This document shows positions 1 to 5,557 of a DNA stretch of 5,615 nucleotides, in pieces (the first letter of the stretch is position 1; every line of letters begins with the position of its first letter). The translations under genes and the position numbers were made by a program. The stretch spans positions 1 to 5,615 of the forward strand of contig JALTRC010000087.1 of the NCBI GenBank assembly GCA_026998145.1, written 5' to 3'. Source of the stretch: Gammaproteobacteria bacterium (GTDB lineage Bacteria; Pseudomonadota; Gammaproteobacteria; SZUA-229). The notes beneath the pieces were generated by a model. The model was not told the origin of the DNA, ran no database searches, and saw only the letters and a program-made list of their open reading frames with translations.

Positions 1-1
1 C

Positions 2-154
2 AAGAAAGCCAACTTCAATAGCGTGACCGGTATCCGCATCAAGCCGACTCAGCTGGTAGGTGGATATGGTCAGCTTCACTTCAAACTGAACTACTGGGGG
101 CCCACTGGTGTACAGCGGGATACACAAGTTCAGGTTGAAAAGTATAACGGATAA
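2..154 (+). CDS. Type II DMSO reductase family molybdopterin oxidoreductase, alpha subunit (3' end only)
   Basis: Only the last 50 codons and the TAA stop are in the window, and the gene begins upstream. The visible tail contains RIKPTQLVGGYGQL followed by NYWGPTGVQRDT. I recognise this as the C-terminal signature of the NarG/EbdA/DdhA/SerA/ClrA-type catalytic subunits, where it belongs to the final beta-barrel domain that closes over the molybdopterin guanine dinucleotide cofactor. In this family the subunit carries bis-MGD-molybdenum and one N-terminal Fe-S cluster and is exported by Tat, but none of those parts is visible here. The downstream iron-sulfur, haem and chaperone genes support the call independently. 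The beta-subunit gene starts 17 bases after the stop, so the genes are co-transcribed. The substrate (hydrocarbon, dimethylsulfide, selenate, chlorate or other) cannot be deduced from this fragment. Confidence 0.85.
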   Translation, partial: KKANFNSVTGIRIKPTQLVGGYGQLHFKLNYWGPTGVQRDTQVQVEKYNG

Positions 155-157
155 CCC

Positions 158-162
158 GGGAG
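158..162 (+). promoter_or_regulatory. Ribosome binding site of the beta-subunit gene
   Basis: GGGAG lies nine bases before the ATG at 172, in the short gap after the alpha-subunit stop. Its spacing supports this start and translation from the same operon transcript. Confidence 0.6.
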
Positions 163-171
163 ATTAGAAAA

Positions 172-1134
172 ATGGCTCGTCAATTAGCAATGGTAATAAA
201 TCTCGATAAGTGTCTTGGGTGCCATACCTGTACGGTTGCCTGCAAGAATTTATGGACCAGTAAGAAAGGTCGTGAGTATATGTACTGGAATAATGTTGAA
301 TCCAGGCCGGGCCCCGGTTATCCCAGAAACTGGGAAGTCAGGGGTGGCGGTTTTGATGCCAACGGCAATGTTATTCTGGGTGAACTGCCTGCCCAGGCCG
401 ACTATGGGGAGGTAACAGAATATAACTATGAAAAAGGTCTGTTTAACGGTGGCGGTATAGTCAATGCAGAACCTGAACCCAGCTGGGGCTCAAACTGGGA
501 GGAAGATGAAGGCGAAGGGGATTTTGGTGAAAACTATTATATGTATCTTCCCCGTTTATGTAATCACTGTACCAATCCGGCCTGTCTGGCGGCCTGCACC
601 CGTAATGCCATCTATAAGCGTCAGGAAGACGGCATAGTGCTGGTGGATCAGGATCGCTGCCGCGGCTACCGGCATTGTGTACAGGCCTGTCCCTACAAGA
701 AAGTGATGTTTAATTCTTTTAAGGGACAGTCAGAAAAATGCATTTTCTGTTACCCGCGTATTGAAAAGGGCAAGCCTAATGCCTGCGCCATGCAGTGTCC
801 GGGGCGTATTCGCCAGGTGGGTTTTCTTGATGATACGAGCTCAGATGTTTATAAACTGGCGGTACAGCATCAGGTGGCCATACCCCTGCATCCGGAATAT
901 GGTACCGGGCCCAATGTGTACTATATCCCGCCTTTCTCAGGGCCGTCGACTGTCGATGATCAGGGGCGTCCGATTAATATCGACCGGATTCCCATGACCT
1001 ATTTACGCTCATTGTTTGGTGATGGTGTGGATGCCGTCATTGCAACTCTGCGTGCCGAGCGCGAGGCAGTTAGTAGCGGTGGCAGTTCCGAGATTCTCGA
1101 AGTTCTCAATTCCAATAATCGCTATAGCCTGTAG
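172..1134 (+). CDS. Type II DMSO reductase family iron-sulfur (beta) subunit, four-cluster ferredoxin type
   Basis: This 320-residue protein is the electron-transfer subunit that links the molybdenum subunit to the haem subunit. Four cysteine groups are visible: C14-C17-C20-C24, C130-C133-C138-C142, C163-(Y166)-C169-C173 and C190-C193-C205-C209. In the third group a tyrosine (CRGYRHC) stands where a fourth cysteine would be. In NarH a tryptophan occupies this place, and in EbdB/DdhB-like proteins an aromatic residue does. That predicts three [4Fe-4S] clusters and one [3Fe-4S] cluster. CPYKK (173-177) and CPGR (209-212) are also typical of NarH/EbdB-like beta subunits. The length is close to the usual 320-350 residues. 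No signal peptide is present, as expected for a subunit that leaves the cytoplasm by Tat attached to its alpha partner. The ATG is preceded by GGGAG, and the gene sits between alpha and gamma. Family assignment is firm, but the exact enzyme is not determined. Confidence 0.93.
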   Translation: MARQLAMVINLDKCLGCHTCTVACKNLWTSKKGREYMYWNNVESRPGPGYPRNWEVRGGGFDANGNVILGELPAQADYGEVTEYNYEKGLFNGGGIVNAEPEPSWGSNWEEDEGEGDFGENYYMYLPRLCNHCTNPACLAACTRNAIYKRQEDGIVLVDQDRCRGYRHCVQACPYKKVMFNSFKGQSEKCIFCYPRIEKGKPNACAMQCPGRIRQVGFLDDTSSDVYKLAVQHQVAIPLHPEYGTGPNVYYIPPFSGPSTVDDQGRPINIDRIPMTYLRSLFGDGVDAVIATLRAEREAVSSGGSSEILEVLNSNNRYSL

Positions 1135-1138
1135 GAGG
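1133..1138 (+). promoter_or_regulatory. Strong Shine-Dalgarno site overlapping the beta stop codon; decides the gamma start
   Basis: AGGAGG overlaps the TAG stop of the beta gene (1132-1134). Downstream, four in-frame starts crowd together: GTG 1140, ATG 1143, ATG 1146 and ATG 1152. Spacing is seven bases to 1146, four to 1143 and thirteen to 1152, so 1146 is favoured. The overlap suggests translational coupling of beta and gamma. Confidence 0.75.
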
Positions 1139-1145
1139 GGTGATG

Positions 1146-1895
1146 ATGAAAATGTTAATCAAGCAAATTGTGAAAATCATGTCTGCCATTATCCTGCTGG
1201 CATCTGTTGCTATAACGGATACCTATGCCCGAGGTGGTTTTGGTGGTGGCGGCTTTGGCGGCGGTGGTGGTAACGGCATAGTTGCTGCGCGGGTTCTCGG
1301 CAATGTGCTGGTGGCGCCGGATGATGCCCTGTGGAATAACGCTACAGCCAGATCCTTTAGTCTCAGGTTTGTTAATTCTACTGGCGGTGGTGGTATGCAG
1401 GGAGGTGGCGATGGTACTTCAGGGGGGACCGGCGGCACCATGACGGTGAAAGCCATTCACAATGGAACGGATATTGCCTTTCGCCTGAGCTGGAATGATG
1501 CCACTAAAAACGACACGGTAAATGGTGTCGATGAGTTTTCGGATCGTGCCGGCATTATGTTTTCAGCTGAGCAGAAATGCCGCATGGGCTCACCCGGTAA
1601 TCCGGTGAATATATGGTTCTGGCATGCGGCCAAAGGCATTGTGAATAATATTATTGCCGGTGGTCTGGGTACCATTACCAAAACCGGTGATGACAATATC
1701 AGGGTCATCAGCAATTATGTTAATGGTGAATGGCAACTGGTTATGAGCCGCCCTCTGTTGCCCGTTAATTCGGATAATCAGGTGGACCTTAGTAATGGTA
1801 ACGGGCCGATTGCCTTTGCCCGCTGGGATGGTGCAAACCGGGAGCGTAATGGCAAGAAGTGGATTACCGGTCAAACCAGTGTAAGTTTGCAATAA
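1146..1895 (+). CDS. Haem b-binding gamma subunit of the type II DMSO reductase family (ethylbenzene dehydrogenase gamma-like), secreted
   Basis: The protein has 249 residues from ATG 1146, chosen by Shine-Dalgarno spacing. GTG 1140 or ATG 1143 would add one or two residues. Residues 1-28 form a Sec signal peptide: a lysine-containing start, a hydrophobic stretch around residues 11-22, and likely cleavage after TYA. The mature part has the EbdC/DdhC/SerC-type haem domain, with VKAIHNGTDIAFRLSWND (102-119), MGSPGNPVNIWFWHA (147-161) and IAFARWDG followed by ERNGKK (222-238). In EbdC a Met and a Lys 90 residues apart ligate haem b. Here Met147 and Lys238 (or Lys237) have matching spacing and context, so I infer they are the axial ligands. 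Two glycine-rich tracts are odd: 29-44 at the mature N-terminus and about 80-97. Cys145 is the only cysteine. The subunit probably passes electrons between the beta subunit and a periplasmic carrier. Family assignment is good; the physiological partner is unknown. Confidence 0.88.
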   Translation: MKMLIKQIVKIMSAIILLASVAITDTYARGGFGGGGFGGGGGNGIVAARVLGNVLVAPDDALWNNATARSFSLRFVNSTGGGGMQGGGDGTSGGTGGTMTVKAIHNGTDIAFRLSWNDATKNDTVNGVDEFSDRAGIMFSAEQKCRMGSPGNPVNIWFWHAAKGIVNNIIAGGLGTITKTGDDNIRVISNYVNGEWQLVMSRPLLPVNSDNQVDLSNGNGPIAFARWDGANRERNGKKWITGQTSVSLQ

Positions 1896-1900
1896 GTTTT

Positions 1901-1929
1901 CTCTCCCTTTCGATGACAGGGAGGGAGAG
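1901..1929 (+). other. Inverted repeat (possible mRNA hairpin) between gamma and chaperone genes
   Basis: CTCTCCCT (1901-1908) pairs perfectly with AGGGAGAG (1922-1929) across a 13-base loop. An alternative register pairs CTCCCT (1903-1908) with AGGGAG (1918-1923). No T-run follows, so it does not look like a complete intrinsic terminator. It could lower read-through into, or stabilise the message before, the chaperone gene. It lies in the only sizeable gap of the operon, and its function is inferred. Confidence 0.45.
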
Positions 1930-1950
1930 CCAATAACACGTTAATTAAAC

Positions 1951-1956
1951 AGGTGG
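1951..1956 (+). promoter_or_regulatory. Ribosome binding site favouring ATG 1965 for the chaperone gene
   Basis: AGGTGG ends eight bases before ATG 1965. The open frame extends back to a GTG at 1953, but that GTG lies inside this site and has no purine-rich sequence at a suitable distance, so ATG 1965 is the better start. Confidence 0.6.
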
Positions 1957-1964
1957 TAAAAATT

Positions 1965-2639
1965 ATGTCACAAGCAGCTATGGCCAATAAGCAGGAGTGT
2001 CTGCTGGATCAGGAAAAACTGACGTCTGAAAACACCGTTGATATTATCCGCAGCCGAATGTATCACCTGCTTTCCCAGGCATTTTCATTCCCGGATAAAA
2101 ATCTGCAAAGTACCGCGTCTGAATTATGGGAGATTGCGGCAACACTCTATCCCGAGCTGGACATTGATCAGGAAAAACTGAAATCAGATCTGCAAATTAT
2201 GGAGCCGGAATATATCAATGTATTCGATGGTCATGAGCAGAAAAAATACTGTAAGCCTTATGAAGGTCAGTGGATGGAAGCAGAGCGGGCCAAGCGGCAG
2301 TGGGAAGTCAAAAAGTTCTATCAGTTTTTTGGTCTGGGTCTTAATCGGCAGACGAATGAAATGCCGGATCATATTATGTATGAACTGGAGTTTATGCATT
2401 TTCTGAGCTTCAAGATGATTGAGGTGGCCAATAATGAAAACCGGCAATCTGACATCAATCAGGCAGAGCATTATCTACAGGCGCAGAAAGATTTCCTACA
2501 GCGTCACCTGTCTGTATGGGTAGCGCAATTTGCCGAACGACTGGAGGAAAAAACCGAGCTGCCTTTTTATATTATTCTGGCAAAGCTGACAGCAAAGTTT
2601 GTTAGTGATGACCTGGCCTGGGTAGAGGACAGGCTTTAG
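1965..2639 (+). CDS. TorD/NarJ (DmsD)-family maturation chaperone of the molybdoenzyme, delta subunit
   Basis: This 224-residue cytoplasmic, largely helical protein has no signal peptide or membrane segment. Members of this family bind the Tat signal and apo-form of the alpha subunit, help insert the molybdenum cofactor and hold back export until folding is complete; they are not part of the final enzyme. Supporting features are RSRMYHLLSQAFSFPD (29-44), typical of the first helices, then EYINVFDG (82-89) and PYEGQW (98-103), matching the family's Y..LF...PYE region, and PDHIMYELEFMHFL (134-147), matching the conserved DH...EL.FM signature. FLQRHLSVWVAQFAERL (177-193) matches the FL..HL..W...F segment. 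The length is usual for EbdD/DdhD/SerD relatives. Its place as last gene after gamma matches the ebdABCD order. The stop codon overlaps the end of the convergent gpmI by four bases. The family is clear; the partner is inferred from the operon. Confidence 0.88.
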   Translation: MSQAAMANKQECLLDQEKLTSENTVDIIRSRMYHLLSQAFSFPDKNLQSTASELWEIAATLYPELDIDQEKLKSDLQIMEPEYINVFDGHEQKKYCKPYEGQWMEAERAKRQWEVKKFYQFFGLGLNRQTNEMPDHIMYELEFMHFLSFKMIEVANNENRQSDINQAEHYLQAQKDFLQRHLSVWVAQFAERLEEKTELPFYIILAKLTAKFVSDDLAWVEDRL

Positions 2640-4177
2640 TCGTAGGCTTCCAGCAGTAAACTTTCACCGGTCATATCCGGTGGCTGTTGTAAGCCCATTA
2701 ACTGCAACAGAGTGGGGGCCACGCTGCCTATTCCCATGCCGGTACACAGACGCCAGTTCTGCTCATCAATAATTAATGCAGGTACCGGGTAGACGGTGTG
2801 CTGAGTGTGTGGCTCGCCGGTTACCGGGTCTACCATTTCGTCACAGTTGCCGTGATCGGCGGTGAGGAATACGGAATAGCCTTCTTCAACGGCCACATCC
2901 AGCAGACGTCCCACTTCCGTATCCATGGCTTCCACAGCGGCAATTACCGCTTCACGCACGGCGGTATGACCCACCATGTCCCCATTGGGGAAGTTCACCA
3001 CCAGAAAACCATAATCGTGTGACTGCAGGGCTTCGATGGTGGCATCGGCCACTTCTTTGGCGCTCATTTCCGGCTGTTTGTCGTAAGTAGTGACATTGGG
3101 AGATGGAATCATTACCCGCTCTTCACCGGCCCAGGGTTCTTCCCGGCCACCATTAAAGAAGAAGGTGACATGGGCATATTTTTCCGTTTCCGAACAGTGG
3201 AACTGTTTAAAGCCGGCGCGGCTGACCACCGATGCCAGGGTGGAATGGGGGCGTTCCGGTGCAAAGGCAATGGGCAGCAAAAAGTGGGGGTCGTATTCGG
3301 TCAGGCAGGTGACTGTTACCGGCTGGTAATCTCCCCGATCAAAGCCATCAAAATGGGTCTGGCTTAATGCGGCGGTAATCTGCCGTGGCCGGTCATTACG
3401 GAAATTAAAGAAGATAACATTATCGCCCTGGGTAATCGGCTCGGCTTCCGGCAGAATACAGGGGGTAATAAATTCATCGGTTAAATCCTGTGCATAGCAG
3501 GACTCAATGGCATAGCGGGCCGTATCATGCTGTTCCCCGTCCAGTTGCGTCATGGCGCGCCAGGCCACTTCTACCCGATCCCAGCGATTGTCCCGGTCCA
3601 TGGCGTAATAACGGCCACAGATGGTAGCAATAGCCCCATTGGCTTCATCCAGCGCCGCTTCCAGTTTGGGCAGATAACCAATGGCGGCCATGGGGGCGGT
3701 ATCACGACCATCGGTAATCATGTGTACCAGAGGCTTGATGCCCCGCTGGGCGCACAGGTCAATCAGCGCCAGCAGGTGATTAATATGACTGTGTACACCG
3801 CCATCGGACACCAGACCGATCAGATGCATGGGGCGACCCTTGGCAGCTGCATCATCCAGTGCGGCAACCAGTGCGGCATTTTCTGCAAATTCACCGCTTT
3901 CGATGGCATCGTCAATACGCACCAGATCCTGACGCATAATGGAGCCACAACCCAGAGTCAGGTGACCCACCTCAGAGTTCCCCATCTGGCCAATGGGCAG
4001 TCCCACGGCTCTGCCGGAGGCTTCCATGGTAATGTGAGGGTGTTTGGAGAAATACTCATCCAGACGGGGAGTATGAGCCTCGGCTACCGCATTATTGATA
4101 CGGCTGGGGTTGACGCCAAAGCCGTCAAGAATAATCAGTAAGGAGGGGCGGCGGGGAACACTGCGCTGTTCAGCCAT
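2636..4177 (-). CDS. gpmI: 2,3-bisphosphoglycerate-independent phosphoglycerate mutase
   Basis: This 513-residue cytoplasmic enzyme interconverts 3- and 2-phosphoglycerate in glycolysis and gluconeogenesis through a phosphoserine intermediate, using two Mn ions. The length is typical of the family. Visible active-site elements are DGFG (18-21, metal Asp18), MGNSEVGH (65-72, nucleophile Ser68), SDGGVHSH (124-131), TDGRDT (155-160), GRYYAMDRD (188-196), RNDRPRQ (260-266), EKYAHVTFFFNGG (332-344), NGDMVGHT (398-405, metal Asp400 and His404), TADHGN (439-444, metal Asp441 and His442) and HTQHT (457-461, metal His460). All catalytic residues appear intact. The start ATG (4177-4175) has only a weak, distant purine stretch upstream. 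The gene follows ftsY on the same strand after a 264-base gap that contains a tandem repeat and a candidate promoter. It is convergent with the chaperone gene and overlaps its stop. It is also known as gpmM or pgmI. Confidence 0.97.
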   Translation of the reverse strand: MAEQRSVPRRPSLLIILDGFGVNPSRINNAVAEAHTPRLDEYFSKHPHITMEASGRAVGLPIGQMGNSEVGHLTLGCGSIMRQDLVRIDDAIESGEFAENAALVAALDDAAAKGRPMHLIGLVSDGGVHSHINHLLALIDLCAQRGIKPLVHMITDGRDTAPMAAIGYLPKLEAALDEANGAIATICGRYYAMDRDNRWDRVEVAWRAMTQLDGEQHDTARYAIESCYAQDLTDEFITPCILPEAEPITQGDNVIFFNFRNDRPRQITAALSQTHFDGFDRGDYQPVTVTCLTEYDPHFLLPIAFAPERPHSTLASVVSRAGFKQFHCSETEKYAHVTFFFNGGREEPWAGEERVMIPSPNVTTYDKQPEMSAKEVADATIEALQSHDYGFLVVNFPNGDMVGHTAVREAVIAAVEAMDTEVGRLLDVAVEEGYSVFLTADHGNCDEMVDPVTGEPHTQHTVYPVPALIIDEQNWRLCTGMGIGSVAPTLLQLMGLQQPPDMTGESLLLEAYD

Positions 4178-4232
4178 ATTGTTTTTTAGCCTGCTTAAAT
4201 GTGGTTAGGAATCACGGGTTAATTGGGGCGCT

Positions 4233-4261
4233 ATTCTACACCATTGTTTTGTCAAAATCAT
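4233..4261 (-). promoter_or_regulatory. Candidate sigma-70-type promoter of gpmI
   Basis: On the minus strand TAGAAT (4238-4233) matches five of six bases of the -10 consensus. ATGATT (4261-4256) is a poor -35 match (three of six) at a spacing of 17. Transcription would start near 4226, giving a leader of about 50 bases before the ATG at 4177. A perfect TTGACA (4255-4250) is also present but is only 11 bases from the -10. This is prediction by eye only. Confidence 0.35.
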
Positions 4262-4278
4262 GGTTTGGTAATATTCGG

Positions 4279-4375
4279 CGTTAGTCGTTAGTCGTTAGTC
4301 GTTAGTCGTTAGTCGTTAGTCGTTAGTCGTTAGTCGTTAGTCGTTAGTCGTTAGTCGTTAGTCGTTAGTCGTTAG
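4279..4375. repeat. Perfect heptanucleotide tandem repeat (CGTTAGT, 13 full copies plus 6 bases)
   Basis: The tract is 97 bases with a strict 7-base period and no mismatches; the last partial copy reads CGTTAG. Its final GTTAG is also the outer part of the left arm of the adjacent hairpin. It lies in the ftsY-gpmI gap, about 18 bases upstream of the candidate gpmI -35 box. Perfect identity of all copies implies recent expansion by slippage, so the copy number is probably variable between strains. There are no spacers between copies, so it is not a CRISPR array. Confidence 0.98.
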
Positions 4376-4401
4376 AAAAAATGCTGCGCATTTTTTCTAA
4401 C
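4371..4401 (-). terminator. Perfect 14-bp hairpin, possible bidirectional intrinsic terminator after ftsY
   Basis: GTTAGAAAAAATGC (4371-4384) pairs without mismatch with 4388-4401 across a three-base loop. Read on either strand it has an A-run, a short GC-containing core and a six-T run, as in bidirectional terminators. It starts about 40 bases beyond the ftsY stop on the minus strand. The GC core is short and the T-run is part of the stem, so termination may be weak. Because its base is made of the heptamer sequence, it may instead be the centre of a repeat element. Confidence 0.5.
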
Positions 4402-4418
4402 TTGTGTTTTTCGCTTAT

Positions 4419-4446
4419 GACTAAAGACTGACGACCCAAGACTAAT
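4419..4446. repeat. Four diverged heptads, inverted relative to the main tandem tract
   Basis: Four consecutive 7-base units start at 4419, 4426, 4433 and 4440. Each begins with GAC, and the first and last read GACTAA plus one base. The reverse complement of the main repeat is GACTAAC, so these are degenerate copies in the opposite orientation, on the other side of the hairpin. The last unit overlaps the ftsY stop codon (4442-4444). The similarity is visible but short, so chance is not fully excluded. Confidence 0.6.
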
Positions 4447-5557
4447 CCTGCCTGTCCAGCAAAGCATCCACAAACTCCCCCGCATGGAACTCACGCAAAT
4501 CCTCGATACCTTCCCCAACACCGATAAAGCGAATGGGTGTGCCCAGCTTTTCCGCAATGGCAAATAAGATACCACCCTTGGCGGTGCCATCCAGCTTGGT
4601 GAGAACAAGGCCGCTCAAACCCATAGCCTGATCAAATTGCTGTGCCTGAATCAGGCCGTTCTGGCCGAATCCCGCATCCATGACCAGCAGGGTTTCATGG
4701 GGCGCATCCGCATCCAGCTTGGCCATGACTCGCTTGATCTTAATCAGCTCGTCCATTAGGTTGTTCTGTGTATGCAGGCGGCCGGCAGTATCGGCAATGA
4801 CAATATCGATGCCCCGGGATTTTGCCGATTCCAGCGCATCGTAAATCACCGAGGCGGAGTCGGCGCCTGTGCCCTGGGCGACCACGGGGATATTATTGCG
4901 CTCGCCCCAGGTTTGCAGTTGCTCTACGGCAGCGGCGCGGAAGGTGTCACCGGCAGCCAGCATGACGGATTTGCCCTGATCCTGAAAGCGTCTGGCCAGC
5001 TTGCCAATGGTGGTGGTTTTACCGGCGCCATTAATGCCAACCACTAAAATCACAAACGGTTTTTTGCTGCTGTCGATTTGTAATGGGTGGTCGCAGATTT
5101 GCAGAATTTCCACCATCTGTTCACACAGGGATTCAAACAGGGCTTCCGGATCTTTCAGTTCCTTGCGGGATACTTTTTTTGTCAGATCATTGATGATTTT
5201 ACTGGTGGCTTCCACGCCCACATCGGCCATTAGCAAACGGGTTTCCAGTTCTTCCAGCAGATCATCGTCAATGGTTTTTTTACCCAGTACCAGATCCGCC
5301 ATGCCATCGGTCAGGCCCTTGCGGGTTTTGCTCAGGCGATCACGGAGGCTGGAGAAGAGACCTTTTTTAGGGGTAACTTCTGCTTCTCCGCTTTTTTCTG
5401 GTGACGGGGCTGTATTTGCGGCTTCGGTTTCTGCGATGTCGTCTACCGGCGCAGCCTCAACGTCATCGACAATGGGGGCGGTAGTCTCGTCCGGGCCGAC
5501 CGCTTCAATGGCATCTTCAGGTGTTTTATTTTTTTTACGGCGCAGAAAACCAAACAT
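4442..5557 (-). CDS. ftsY: Signal recognition particle receptor GTPase FtsY
   Basis: This 371-residue protein is the SRP receptor: it docks SRP-ribosome complexes at the inner membrane and, with Ffh, hydrolyses GTP to hand nascent membrane proteins to SecYEG. A basic start (FLRRKKN) is followed by an acidic, low-complexity A region (about 13-60), which is short compared with the E. coli protein (497 residues in total). The N domain runs from about 66 to 160. The G domain contains the P-loop GINGAGKTTT (174-183), DTFRAAA (204-210), DTAGR (256-260), TKLDGTAKGG (320-329) and GVGEGIEDLREF (346-357), all intact. The DAxxGQ motif reads DAGFGQNG (294-301), where related proteins usually have a small or Thr residue in place of Phe. 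The start ATG lacks a clear Shine-Dalgarno site. The gene is followed by gpmI, not ftsE/ftsX as in E. coli. The stop codon lies inside a heptad of the downstream repeat block. Confidence 0.97.
   Translation of the reverse strand: MFGFLRRKKNKTPEDAIEAVGPDETTAPIVDDVEAAPVDDIAETEAANTAPSPEKSGEAEVTPKKGLFSSLRDRLSKTRKGLTDGMADLVLGKKTIDDDLLEELETRLLMADVGVEATSKIINDLTKKVSRKELKDPEALFESLCEQMVEILQICDHPLQIDSSKKPFVILVVGINGAGKTTTIGKLARRFQDQGKSVMLAAGDTFRAAAVEQLQTWGERNNIPVVAQGTGADSASVIYDALESAKSRGIDIVIADTAGRLHTQNNLMDELIKIKRVMAKLDADAPHETLLVMDAGFGQNGLIQAQQFDQAMGLSGLVLTKLDGTAKGGILFAIAEKLGTPIRFIGVGEGIEDLREFHAGEFVDALLDRQD

Noticed and set aside
658..690. Missing cysteine (Tyr166) in the third cluster group of the beta subunit as a damaged site
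   Set aside because: An aromatic residue at this place is normal for NarH/EbdB-type subunits and goes with a [3Fe-4S] cluster.
1728..1760. Serine in VMSRPL of the gamma subunit as a lost haem-ligand lysine
   Set aside because: The spacing of the EbdC ligands (Met and Lys 90 residues apart) points to the Lys pair in ERNGKK, which is present.
1953..1964. GTG 1953 as the chaperone start
   Set aside because: It falls inside the AGGTGG ribosome binding site that is well spaced for ATG 1965.
2665..2682. CACCGG/CCGGTG inverted repeat as a terminator of the chaperone operon
   Set aside because: The stem is only 6 bp, no T-run follows on the plus strand, and it lies inside the gpmI coding sequence.
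3527..4141. 204-codon open frame on the plus strand
   Set aside because: It lies wholly antisense to gpmI, whose active-site motifs are intact; its translation has no recognisable domain and follows from gpmI codon bias.
4250..4255. Perfect TTGACA on the minus strand as the gpmI -35 box
   Set aside because: It is only 11 bases from the TAGAAT -10 candidate, too short for sigma-70, and no other good -10 lies at 16-18 bases.
4279..4375. Tandem repeat as a CRISPR array
   Set aside because: The units are 7 bases and directly abutting with no spacers, and no cas genes are present.
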